Assembly (NCBI GenBank): GCA_045598965.1
Contig: JAZRVH010000011.1
Location: 1 to 39,647 of the forward strand
Direction: 5' to 3'
Source of the DNA: RGIG426 sp045598965
Lineage (GTDB): Bacteria > Bacillota > Clostridia > Oscillospirales > Acutalibacteraceae
DNA: 39,647 nt
The notes under the pieces are model-generated. The model made no database searches. It worked only from the letters and a program-made list of their open reading frames with translations, and was not told the DNA's origin. Numbering within the stretch: position 1 is the stretch's first letter; each line of letters opens with the position of its first letter. The translations under genes and the position numbers were made by a program. Positions 1 to 7,886 of this stretch are shown here, one piece after another.

Positions 1-22
1 ACCCGAAGCCTACGAGATTTAA
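1..22 (+). CDS. rplM: 50S ribosomal protein L13, last codons only
   Basis: The first bases read in frame as PEAYEI followed by TAA at 20-22. This resembles the C-terminus of L13, and the next gene is rpsI, its usual partner. Only the 3' end is present, so the call rests mainly on gene order. Confidence 0.7.
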
Positions 23-40
23 GGAAGGAGACTGGTAAAA

Positions 41-445
41 ATGGATTTTAACAAACGCCCCTATTTCTATGGTACCGGCCGCCGCAAAAGCTCTGTGGCT
101 CGTGTCCGCCTGTATGCGGGTACCGGTTCTGTGAAAATCAATGACCGTGAAATGGACGATTACTTCGGCCTTGAGACCCTGAAGCTCATTGTCCGTCAAC
201 CCCTGGAGCTTACCGGTCTTACCGGCAAGTTTGACATCGAGTGCCGTGTTGCCGGCGGCGGTGTGACCGGTCAAGCCGGTGCTATCCGTCACGGCATTGC
301 CCGTGCTCTTTTGCAATACAACGATGGCGAGCTTCGCCCGGCCCTCAAAAAAGCCGGCTTGCTGACTCGTGATCCTCGTATGAAAGAGCGTAAGAAATAC
401 GGTCTCAAAGCTGCCCGTCGTGCTCCGCAGTTCAGCAAACGCTGA
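41..445 (+). CDS. rpsI: 30S ribosomal protein S9
   Basis: A 134-residue protein with the S9 hallmarks: an N-terminal YGTGRRKSSVARV segment, the central GGGVTGQAGAIRHGIARAL motif and the basic C-terminal tail ending in FSKR, whose last residues reach the ribosomal P site. The length is normal for the family. A GGAAGGAG ribosome binding site stands before the ATG. It follows rplM after a short gap, so the two form the usual L13-S9 operon, closed by the terminator at 464-502. Confidence 0.98.
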   Translation: MDFNKRPYFYGTGRRKSSVARVRLYAGTGSVKINDREMDDYFGLETLKLIVRQPLELTGLTGKFDIECRVAGGGVTGQAGAIRHGIARALLQYNDGELRPALKKAGLLTRDPRMKERKKYGLKAARRAPQFSKR

Positions 446-463
446 TTTTACAACAAAATGTGC

Positions 464-502
464 AAAAAGCCCCGAAACTTTAACGGTTTCGGGGCTTTTT
501 TT
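464..502 (+). terminator. Rho-independent terminator of rplM-rpsI
   Basis: An 11-bp stem (AGCCCCGAAAC, 468-478, with 486-496) and a seven-base loop, followed by a run of T. Confidence 0.95.
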
Positions 503-546
503 GGTGCACAAACGGTGACGATTTTTGCCTAAAAAATGTCTAAATA

Positions 547-581
547 TGCAAAGGCGGGGGGGGGGGGTAATACGTTATAAT
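547..581 (+). promoter_or_regulatory. Putative phase-variable promoter of the large secreted protein gene
   Basis: The -10 is a perfect TATAAT at 576-581. No good -35 lies 16-18 bases upstream, because that space is G residues. The nearest weak candidate, TGCAAA at 547-552, is 23 bases away and would come to 17 if the G tract were six shorter. The -35 assignment is speculative. Confidence 0.5.
556..567 (+). repeat. G12 homopolymer in promoter region
   Basis: Twelve consecutive G residues end eight bases before a TATAAT box (576-581) of the large dockerin-protein gene. The tract occupies the space between -10 and any -35 element. Homopolymers of this length slip during replication and are a known way to phase-vary promoters. 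It is the only such tract in the window. Confidence 0.85.
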
Positions 582-632
582 AGACGATGTATTATTATAT
601 GATACAAACTACTAAACCAGAGGAGGATTTTT

Positions 633-3600
633 ATGAAAGTATGGAAATGTGCTAAACGGACCCTATCGTTCGTATCAGTGTTAGCAATTTTGCTGACGTC
701 GTTACTGATAGGCGGTATTAGTGCAAGTGCGGCAAGTTTTGTAATCAACGGAAGATCCTACACGTATAATGTTGGTCAATGCATTGGCGGTCACCGCAGT
801 GCCGGATGTATTGTAGGTGTAGGCCAAACCACGTGGTCTAATTCAAATCATAACAGTGGTCACTATTGTTGTTATAACAATGCTTGTGATTTGTATAGCA
901 CTTATTGGGGACAAAATCACGCTCATCCGCGAGATAACTTTTTGGATGTTGTGCCGTCAACCCCTAACACGGCAGAGAACATGAAAAAATGGCTTTCTGT
1001 TGCAGAGCCGGGCTCGCTGGTTACTATCGGTAACACCTATCAAAGCCATGATGGACATACGGTTATTTTCTTGGGTGTAGCAGACAACGATCATATTTAT
1101 ATTGTCAACACAAATGGTCACGGAACAGGACTTAACCCTGTTGAGTGTGTTGGATGGGATTATTTGCCGTCCTATTTGAATTATTCCTATTCAAAAATAA
1201 TTTGCATTTCCTGGCCTGGAGCGGGAAGTCAATATAATGCAAGAATGAATCCCGCTACTCCTCCGGCTCCTCCTCCCCCTCCTCCCTCTGTGAGTACAGG
1301 CAACGCCTCTGCGGTCACCAACTACACGGCGAAAATTACCGCCGGCGTGAGCAACGGCACGGCGTCTTCTTATGGCTTCTATTTCGGACAGTCCGAAGGT
1401 GCCCTGTCCTACAAGTCCGGTTTGTCGGGTTCTGCCACGATGGATGTGGCGACCTATATTACCGCCACTTTCGGACAGTTGAAAGCCAACACCACCTATT
1501 ATTACAAAGCTTTTGCTGTGGTGGGTGGTAAAGAGGTAGTTTCTTCTACCGTTAAGAATTTTACAACAACAAACATCAAACCCTCGGTCGTTACGCCGAA
1601 GGTGTCGGTCCAAGATATCGCTATTGACGACGCCATTCAAGTAACTTGGCCGGAGGCAACCGATGCTACCTACTATGAAGCCTACCTTTATAATGAGGGT
1701 GGCGATTTGTTGGAAACCAACGATGCAATAACCGGTACATCCACGGCATTTGTTGGTCGTTCGGAAAGCGGTACGTATTATGTTGGTTTGAAAGCCTTTA
1801 ACAATGCCGGTTCGGCGGGTGAATCGGCTCGTATTAAAGTGGTTGTCCATGATAACGTGACGGTAGACTTTGTGGACTTTGATGGAACAAAGCTTTGCGA
1901 GTCACAAGTTATCGGATACGGAAAATCCGCCACTGCACCGGCAGACCCTGCTCGCAAGGGATATACCTTCGATTCCTGGGACAAGGAGTTTTCCGAAGTA
2001 ACAGAGGATACGACTGTTACCGCCACCTACGAAATCAACGTCTACACAGTTCGTTTCTATGATAACAGCGGAAAAATGATTGGTGCTCCGCAACAAGTGG
2101 AATATCAATCTGCTGCTGAGGCTCCTGAATATTCGCCTGCCGACGGCTATAAACTGTTCGGTTGGGACAAGGAATTCGATTGCATCGAAGAGGATACCGA
2201 TGTTACGGCAAATATTGACTGGTACAATGAAAACTTTGATGTTTTCGCCAAACTGGTCACTGCTGAGCGTATTACTGAGGGAACCAGTAACGAAGGATAC
2301 GATGTTACTGTTAATGTCATTAACAACGAGGATACCACTACACGTGGACGTATCGTTGTGGCATTGCAGACGTCTGAAGGCAATTTGGTGGAAATGACCG
2401 AATCGGCGGCATTTACCGTTAAAGCGTCTGACACCAAAGAGGTAAACGTCTTTGTCCCTAGTGACAAAGTGGCGACCAAGGTGACGGCGTATGTTGTCAG
2501 CTCCTATTCTAATATTATTCCGATTGCCGAACCGGTTTCGATAGAAATCGATCAAAGCAACGCTTTTACAGAATGGAGCACTGAGGAACCGCCGGAGGAT
2601 GCGTATAAAACGGAAACAAAAACGGAATACGCATACAGCACGAAATCTACCACTACCTCGGAAGATACCAACTTGAGTGGTTGGACGCAATCCGGCAGTG
2701 CCTGGGTTGAGACTGGTTCCGGAACCACGGATTATATTACCAACTGGCCGTCCGGTTTCTCTACCTCTCACCCGATTTACGGGCAATATGCCAAATCGGC
2801 ACCGTACGCTTATGAAACCGCTACCGAAAAACGTACCGTGTCTACTTCGACGGTTGGATATATGTATTACCACTGGTGTCGTGGTGATGGTGCCGGTGCG
2901 TATGCAAACCGTATGATTTCGTATGGCTACACACCGGAGTTCCATGCCTTCCACGCATTTATTTCCAGTGGTGCTATCGGATACAATGGTTCGGCGGACG
3001 CTTTTGACAGCCCGCAACCTTCGGTTTGCAACAGTTCTAAATGGTGGAACTCTGCTAACCCGAACAGTGTTCCGGTGTACCGTGCTTCCTACACGGATTA
3101 CAAAAAAGAATTCGCCTACTACAAATGGTCGGAGTACTCCGATTGGAGCACTACCCCGAAAGAAGCTGACGAGAATACCAAAGTGAAAACCAGAACGGTG
3201 TATCGCTATCGCACGAATGAATCCGCCGCCGAAAATTTGGAAGGCGAGGAGCATACCATTAGCGGAAACGTTGGCGAGGAAAATGCCGGAAAGAAAGCGG
3301 CTTTGTATATTTACAAAGTAAATTCTGCCTCTGACTTTACCAATGAGTTTATCGGGCAAACCACCATTGACGAAAACGGTGAATATTCTTTTACTTTCAA
3401 ACTTCGTGAAGAGCCGTCGGCAGAAACCGGTGACTTTACGGTTGAATTGGGTCTGGAAGGTGCCAGCACCGGTATTTATCTGGATCCGATGCCTGCTCCG
3501 AAGAAAACGTATACGGTTAACTTCTTTAACAAGGATGGCGAGGTTATCAGCACCCAAACCATTGAAGAGGGCGAGGACGCTGAGCTTCCCGAGGATGAAG

Positions 3601-5198
3601 CCATGGAGGAAGAGGGCTATCGCTTCCTGAATTGGACAGAGTCTAACCGTAACATTCGTGAAGATTTGGATATCTATCCGAATTATGAGTGTCAGGAGTT
3701 TACGGTCGTGTTTGTGGACTGGTCTTCTCGCAGTGTTGAGATGGCAAAATACAAATACGGCGAAATGCTGACCCTTCCGCTTTTGGGCGAAGCCGAAGAA
3801 GATGAAGAAATCAAATGGGATTGCGAAGAAGGCACTCTCGTGAAAGACGATATGATTGTCACCACGGTTATCGAGCAAAAAGAGGTTACTGCTACGATTA
3901 TGGATGTTGACGATACCGTGAAAGAGGTTGACAGTATTCCTTATGGTACGGCGGTCACTCTTCCGTCTCTTGATTTCGGTGACAAGATTTTGTTGGGTTG
4001 GAAAATCCAACAGACCGATGATTCTCAAGCCTATGACTTGAACGATTCCGTTCTTACTTCTAACGTTGTTATCTATCCGGATTACAAGTATGAAGAAACG
4101 GTCAATGTGCCGCAGTGTAATCTCGCTGAAAGCGAGTATACCGAAGAGCAGGTGGTGGAATTGGTCACCGAAGAAGAGGGTGCTCAAATTTATTATACCA
4201 CGGATGGCACGAACCCGCTTGAATCGGATACGGCGATGTTGTATACGGATAAAATCACCCTGAAAAATAGCTGTGAATTCCAGTATGCGGCGAAAAAAGA
4301 GGGTATGAACGACAGTGAAGTCGCAAGACGTCTGTATGCCATCAATGCTTCCGGAAACAAAAAATATCATATCCTTTATGCCAGTGTTTATCACGATGGC
4401 ATGGCCTATGCGGATTATACCATCTCCAACTTGATTGAGGACGGTGCAACCATTAGCGATCTCCATTTTGACACGATGTGCGAAGGCTATGATTTGTTGG
4501 GCTTGTATTACGACGAGGAGAAACATTCCCAGTTTGATGTTGAGTCCGAAAAAATCAATGCCTCCATCACGTTGTTCGGGTTCTATGCACCGAAAACGTT
4601 TGATGTCATTTTTAAGGATGAAGATGGAACCATCTACAAAGCTGACCGTGTCACCTATAAACAAAGTGCGACCCCGCCGGTTCCCACCAACAAACCCGGC
4701 TACGTATTTGTCGGTTGGAACACGGATGAGTACCTTGAGGTGACAAAGGATTTGATTGTTACAGCACTTTTTATTTCTGATACACAATTCGAAAGTCAAT
4801 ACGCAACCGTCCGTTTTGAGGACGAGGATGGAACCCTGTATAAAGAGGAAGTCGTGGAAGTTGGGCAATCTGCCACGCCGCCTACGGTTTCCAAAGAAGG
4901 GTTTACCTTTACCGGATGGGATACGGATGCGTACTTGAACGTCGAAGCAGATCTCGTTGTTAAGGCTCAGTTTGTAAAAGTGGAACCGGTTATCACTGTG
5001 GTAATTGGTGATATCAACAACGACGATGCTGTAAACACGAAAGATGTGTTGGCACTTCGGAAATTCTTGGCAGGAATCGACATAGAAGTCTTTGATAGTG
5101 CCGCCGCTGATACCAACGGTGACGGTGCGGTAAACATGAAAGACGTGTTGATGCTGCGTATGTTTATTGCCGGGTTGATTGATACATTCGATGCATAA
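633..5198 (+). CDS. Giant secreted multidomain protein with C-terminal dockerin
   Basis: A 1521-residue protein with a signal peptide (about 1-34, cut after SASA). Residues about 35-195 hold a Cys- and His-rich domain; its HDGHTVIFLGV stretch near 139-149 resembles NlpC/P60- or CHAP-like cysteine peptidase folds, but I cannot place a full catalytic triad. A proline run leads into two FN3-like domains (about 215-410). Then come several InlB B-repeat/Flg_new-type modules (patterns such as GYTFDSWDKEF and GYVFVGWNTDEY) and one chitobiase C-terminal-like module around IYYTTDGTNP. Residues about 1459-1520 are a type I dockerin with two calcium-loop repeats (GDINNDDAV.TKDVL; DTNGDGAVNMKDVL). No sortase motif or glycoside hydrolase is visible. 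The AGAGGAGG ribosome binding site fits this ATG. It probably acts outside the cell, docked onto a cohesin protein, as an adhesin or envelope-active protein. Confidence 0.85.
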   Translation: MKVWKCAKRTLSFVSVLAILLTSLLIGGISASAASFVINGRSYTYNVGQCIGGHRSAGCIVGVGQTTWSNSNHNSGHYCCYNNACDLYSTYWGQNHAHPRDNFLDVVPSTPNTAENMKKWLSVAEPGSLVTIGNTYQSHDGHTVIFLGVADNDHIYIVNTNGHGTGLNPVECVGWDYLPSYLNYSYSKIICISWPGAGSQYNARMNPATPPAPPPPPPSVSTGNASAVTNYTAKITAGVSNGTASSYGFYFGQSEGALSYKSGLSGSATMDVATYITATFGQLKANTTYYYKAFAVVGGKEVVSSTVKNFTTTNIKPSVVTPKVSVQDIAIDDAIQVTWPEATDATYYEAYLYNEGGDLLETNDAITGTSTAFVGRSESGTYYVGLKAFNNAGSAGESARIKVVVHDNVTVDFVDFDGTKLCESQVIGYGKSATAPADPARKGYTFDSWDKEFSEVTEDTTVTATYEINVYTVRFYDNSGKMIGAPQQVEYQSAAEAPEYSPADGYKLFGWDKEFDCIEEDTDVTANIDWYNENFDVFAKLVTAERITEGTSNEGYDVTVNVINNEDTTTRGRIVVALQTSEGNLVEMTESAAFTVKASDTKEVNVFVPSDKVATKVTAYVVSSYSNIIPIAEPVSIEIDQSNAFTEWSTEEPPEDAYKTETKTEYAYSTKSTTTSEDTNLSGWTQSGSAWVETGSGTTDYITNWPSGFSTSHPIYGQYAKSAPYAYETATEKRTVSTSTVGYMYYHWCRGDGAGAYANRMISYGYTPEFHAFHAFISSGAIGYNGSADAFDSPQPSVCNSSKWWNSANPNSVPVYRASYTDYKKEFAYYKWSEYSDWSTTPKEADENTKVKTRTVYRYRTNESAAENLEGEEHTISGNVGEENAGKKAALYIYKVNSASDFTNEFIGQTTIDENGEYSFTFKLREEPSAETGDFTVELGLEGASTGIYLDPMPAPKKTYTVNFFNKDGEVISTQTIEEGEDAELPEDEAMEEEGYRFLNWTESNRNIREDLDIYPNYECQEFTVVFVDWSSRSVEMAKYKYGEMLTLPLLGEAEEDEEIKWDCEEGTLVKDDMIVTTVIEQKEVTATIMDVDDTVKEVDSIPYGTAVTLPSLDFGDKILLGWKIQQTDDSQAYDLNDSVLTSNVVIYPDYKYEETVNVPQCNLAESEYTEEQVVELVTEEEGAQIYYTTDGTNPLESDTAMLYTDKITLKNSCEFQYAAKKEGMNDSEVARRLYAINASGNKKYHILYASVYHDGMAYADYTISNLIEDGATISDLHFDTMCEGYDLLGLYYDEEKHSQFDVESEKINASITLFGFYAPKTFDVIFKDEDGTIYKADRVTYKQSATPPVPTNKPGYVFVGWNTDEYLEVTKDLIVTALFISDTQFESQYATVRFEDEDGTLYKEEVVEVGQSATPPTVSKEGFTFTGWDTDAYLNVEADLVVKAQFVKVEPVITVVIGDINNDDAVNTKDVLALRKFLAGIDIEVFDSAAADTNGDGAVNMKDVLMLRMFIAGLIDTFDA

Positions 5199-5204
5199 AA
5201 AACG

Positions 5205-5236
5205 AAGCGGACCGAGTATTCGGTCCGCTTTTCTTT
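5205..5236 (+). terminator. Bidirectional terminator between dockerin gene and spoVAE
   Basis: An 11-bp stem (AAGCGGACCGA with TCGGTCCGCTT) and a four-base loop, with T-rich sequence after it on the plus strand and A-rich sequence before it. It serves the convergent gene pair. Confidence 0.9.
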
Positions 5237-5246
5237 TTGCAAAAAG

Positions 5247-5612
5247 TCAGTTCGATTTGCTTTTGGAGTGGGAGAGGAGGGCACACAAAAAGCCTAATGT
5301 TACGGCGGTGGCAATGCCACCGGCAGTAGCGGAAAGGCCGCCGGTCAATGCTCCCAACAAGCCGTCCTTTTCTACCGCCTCTTTGACACCGGTTGCCAAG
5401 GTGTAGCCGAATCCGGTCAGCGGTACGGTGGCACCGCCCTGTGCCCACGATACGAGCGGTGCATACAACCCGACAGCGGTTAGTCCTACACCAAGGGTGA
5501 CGAACAACACGAGAATGCGAGCGGGGGTTATATTGGTATAATCGAGCAGAAGCTGTCCGACAACACAGAAAAGACCGCCCACCAAAAATGCTTTTGCTAA
5601 GATAATAACCAC
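5247..5612 (-). CDS. spoVAE: Stage V sporulation protein AE (SpoVAEB type)
   Basis: A small hydrophobic protein with the family signature: GGLFCVVGQLLLDYT, TPARILV, GATVPLTGFGYTLATGV and AVEKDGLLGALTGG. SpoVA proteins form the spore inner-membrane channel that moves dipicolinic acid and calcium. An upstream ATG would give 138 residues. The GTG at 5612 lies seven bases after AGGAGG and gives 121 residues, the usual family length, so I prefer it. The gene stands alone here; spoVAC and spoVAD are not in the window. A sigma-G-like promoter lies directly upstream. It supports an endospore-forming host. Confidence 0.93.
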   Translation of the reverse strand: MVIILAKAFLVGGLFCVVGQLLLDYTNITPARILVLFVTLGVGLTAVGLYAPLVSWAQGGATVPLTGFGYTLATGVKEAVEKDGLLGALTGGLSATAGGIATAVTLGFLCALLSHSKSKSN

Positions 5613-5632
5613 CGAAAGCCCTCCTTTTTCGG

Positions 5633-5661
5633 TAGTATGTGTAAATAGCGGCAAAACATAC
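5633..5661 (-). promoter_or_regulatory. Sigma-G-type forespore promoter of spoVAE
   Basis: Read on the minus strand, GTATG (5657-5661), 17 bases, then CATACTA (5633-5639). This matches the sigma-G consensus known from Bacillus (GHATR and CATWMTA). The expected start leaves only a few bases before the ribosome binding site. Confidence 0.65.
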
Positions 5662-5662
5662 A

Positions 5663-5702
5663 AAAACGCCCGAAAGCGGAGCTATCCGTTTTCGGGCGTT
5701 TA
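5663..5702 (-). terminator. Terminator of LRR lipoprotein gene
   Basis: A 16-bp stem (5665-5680 with 5685-5700, one G-T pair) and a four-base loop, followed on the minus strand by a T run. It separates the LRR gene from spoVAE. Confidence 0.9.
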
Positions 5703-5718
5703 TTATGCAAACAATCGG

Positions 5719-6672
5719 TTAGCTGATTTCGAAATCCAATTCTTTGGCTTTTGCAAATTCCTCGGCGGCGGTGTTTTTCTTGCCTTTAATCACCGCTAAC
5801 GCATCGCATCCGGCGAAAGCGTTTTTGCCGATGGCTTTAATGGCTTTGGGGAACGAGATTTCCGTAAGTGAGGTACAGCCGGAGAATGCGGCATCCTCCA
5901 CCACCTGCAAGCCGGAACCAAGCGTGATGGTGGTAAGCGAGGTGCAGCCGGAAAAAGCGTCGGCGGTCAAGTGCGTAACCGTGTCCGGCAGGATGATTTT
6001 TTTAACGGTTTCGTTGCCGGAGAAAGCGGCGGAAATCACACGCACATCCAACGGAACCGTAACAATTTCACGGGAGCCGTTATAGGCGAGCAGAGAACCG
6101 TTTTGTATAACGAACTCACGGGCTTGTTTGGCGAGCCAAGGCGTTCCGGCAAAGGCGTCAGCACCGATGTACATAGCGTCGTCAGGGAAAGCGATGGTTT
6201 CCAGTTTGCTGCAACCGGAGAACGCACGGGTGCCGAGATGGTTTAGGTTGTACGGGAAATGGAGGCTTGTCAACGTGGCACAGCCGTAGAACGCATCATC
6301 TCCGATGGAGAGGAGAGCCGTGGGAAGAGAAACGGCACGCAGATTCGAGCACCCGGCAAAGGCGGTGTTTTCGATGGTGGTAATGGTTTCGGGGAGGTTC
6401 ACGGTATCCAGCACGCCGTTGCCCTTAAAAGCACCGGCTTTAATGGTGGTGACCGGTTTGCCTTCCAGTTCGGAGGGGATATTGGCGACGGTGTTTTGGG
6501 CATTGTATCCGGTGATTTCAATCTCGCCGTCATTCACTTCATAGAGATAGGCCTCCACGGGGGCGTTGTCATAGCTGACATCCGGCAGGCGAGTGCCGCT
6601 TTCTTTACAGCCGCAAAGAATCGAGCAAATCAGCAGGCAGACCGCCGTTGCCGCAAGGATACGTTTTTTCAT
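5719..6672 (-). CDS. BspA-type leucine-rich-repeat lipoprotein
   Basis: A 317-residue lipoprotein. The signal peptide ends in a lipobox (SILCGC), so the Cys near residue 21 should be lipidated and hold the protein at the outer face of the membrane. The rest is mostly LRR_5/BspA repeats of about 23 residues with the pattern IGDDAFYGCATLTSLHFP and I..AFAGCSNL. Such repeats usually mediate binding to proteins or host surfaces. The start at 6672 (MKKRIL) is chosen because the signal peptide begins there; the open frame extends 27 codons further upstream. It has its own promoter and terminator, so it is monocistronic. Its ligand is unknown. Confidence 0.88.
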   Translation of the reverse strand: MKKRILAATAVCLLICSILCGCKESGTRLPDVSYDNAPVEAYLYEVNDGEIEITGYNAQNTVANIPSELEGKPVTTIKAGAFKGNGVLDTVNLPETITTIENTAFAGCSNLRAVSLPTALLSIGDDAFYGCATLTSLHFPYNLNHLGTRAFSGCSKLETIAFPDDAMYIGADAFAGTPWLAKQAREFVIQNGSLLAYNGSREIVTVPLDVRVISAAFSGNETVKKIILPDTVTHLTADAFSGCTSLTTITLGSGLQVVEDAAFSGCTSLTEISFPKAIKAIGKNAFAGCDALAVIKGKKNTAAEEFAKAKELDFEIS

Positions 6673-6724
6673 AATGGCAACCTCATTTCTCAAAGGGTTT
6701 CTCAAAGAATTAAAGCACTCTATT

Positions 6725-6753
6725 ATTATAAAGCAAGCGACCGATTTTGGCAA
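6725..6753 (-). promoter_or_regulatory. Promoter of LRR lipoprotein gene
   Basis: On the minus strand, TTGCCA (6748-6753), a 17-base spacer and TATAAT (6725-6730). Confidence 0.8.
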
Positions 6754-6770
6754 GTATTTTTTAGTAAAGA

Positions 6771-6800
6771 AAACGCCCGTCCAAAAGGACGGGCGTTTTT
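6771..6800 (-). terminator. Terminator of the PstS/WG-lipoprotein operon
   Basis: A stem AAACGCCCGTCC with GGACGGGCGTTT around an AAAA loop, with T/A runs on both sides, so it could work in both directions. Confidence 0.92.
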
Positions 6801-6801
6801 A

Positions 6802-7860
6802 TCAGTCGATGTTCGCTTGAATTGCGTGGCAGAACACAATGCTGTCGTCTACAAGAGAGCGATAGAAGAAATGGTCGTTTGCCACAAAAGCATACAGCCC
6901 TGCGGTAATCCCACTAATGGGATAATAAGAGAAATCGCCATAGCATTTTAGCAATGCATTTCCCTCACCGTCAAAGAGGGTTTCATAGGAATCGTCGCCC
7001 ACTTCGCCGTAAAAATAGGTTTTTCCCGTGACACGGTCGGTGATGGAGATTAAGTCGTCGCAACCGGCGACATTGGGTGCTTGGGGTTCCTCTTCTTGCT
7101 TCTCATCAAACTCGGCCGGATATCCTGCCGGCGGCGTATCCAACAGTTCGCCGGTTTCAAAATCAAGATAAGGAGCGGAACCTGAAATATAGCCAACTTT
7201 ATTATCCTTCCAACTCACCACACAGCAATCAAAAGCCCACCGAGGGCCATCGATTCCACACGAATAATCAAATTGTAAGTAGGGTTCTCCTTTTGTGTTC
7301 CAAACGGTTAAAGGCCCTCTATACGGTGCGGTAAGCAGCAAGCCATCATGGCAATCGGCATAAGAACAAAGGCCGGCATCATGCACCCAACTGCCATCCG
7401 CTGCGGCGACGGTAACAAAAAATGTGTCGCAAGAACCATCCCGAGTGTAATCGGGGTTGCCACGGTAAAGCACCAAAAAGTCATTGTCCTCGGAAAATTC
7501 AATTTGTTGGTAAATGGGGTCAGTGACAAGTTCGCCTTTATCGGTGACAAGACCGTAAAAAGAAAGTTCGTCCATGGGTTCTGAGAGTGCTTCTCGGTGG
7601 CCGGAATTCAAATGCTTTCCGAAATACGGCAAAAGCGTGCCGTAATCGTCCCGTGCTTTGAGGCCCTCGCCCTTGACATAGCCCTCGTGGAGCGTATAGG
7701 TCTCTTCCGGCGGGTCATAGGGCGTCAGCTTCGAGTAGTCCACATGGACCGCCACACCCGCAGAGGTGGCGGATACCTCGGAGGTCTCCGCCGTGTTTTT
7801 TCCACAGCCTGCCGCCGCCAACATCAATGCGGCGAGCAACAAATAAATCAGTTTTTTCAT
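6802..7860 (-). CDS. WG-repeat-like lipoprotein, paralogue 2
   Basis: A 352-residue predicted lipoprotein: signal peptide MKKLIYLLLAALMLAAAGC, then a Thr/Ser-rich stretch and a globular part. YGLVTDKGELVTDPIYQ resembles a WG repeat (GxxDxxGxxVxxPxY). It is clearly a tandem paralogue of the upstream gene: HVDYSKLTPY, HEGYV, ARDDYG.LLP, GELVTDPIY, the .DSWV-like TDGSWVH/ADGSWVH segment and the final DDS(I/L)VFC all recur. The start at 7860 has AAGGTGA at good distance; the frame is open further upstream without a signal peptide. It is the last gene of a three-gene unit. Function unknown; probably a sensor or binding protein at the cell surface. Confidence 0.8.
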   Translation of the reverse strand: MKKLIYLLLAALMLAAAGCGKNTAETSEVSATSAGVAVHVDYSKLTPYDPPEETYTLHEGYVKGEGLKARDDYGTLLPYFGKHLNSGHREALSEPMDELSFYGLVTDKGELVTDPIYQQIEFSEDNDFLVLYRGNPDYTRDGSCDTFFVTVAAADGSWVHDAGLCSYADCHDGLLLTAPYRGPLTVWNTKGEPYLQFDYSCGIDGPRWAFDCCVVSWKDNKVGYISGSAPYLDFETGELLDTPPAGYPAEFDEKQEEEPQAPNVAGCDDLISITDRVTGKTYFYGEVGDDSYETLFDGEGNALLKCYGDFSYYPISGITAGLYAFVANDHFFYRSLVDDSIVFCHAIQANID

Positions 7861-7886
7861 ACTATCACCTTTGAACAATTGTAAAA

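Noticed and set aside
1902..4868. 988-codon open frame antisense to the giant dockerin gene
   Set aside because: Its composition (many Arg, Phe, Ile, His) is what codon usage on the other strand produces. There is no ribosome binding site or recognisable domain, and the sense frame is clearly real.
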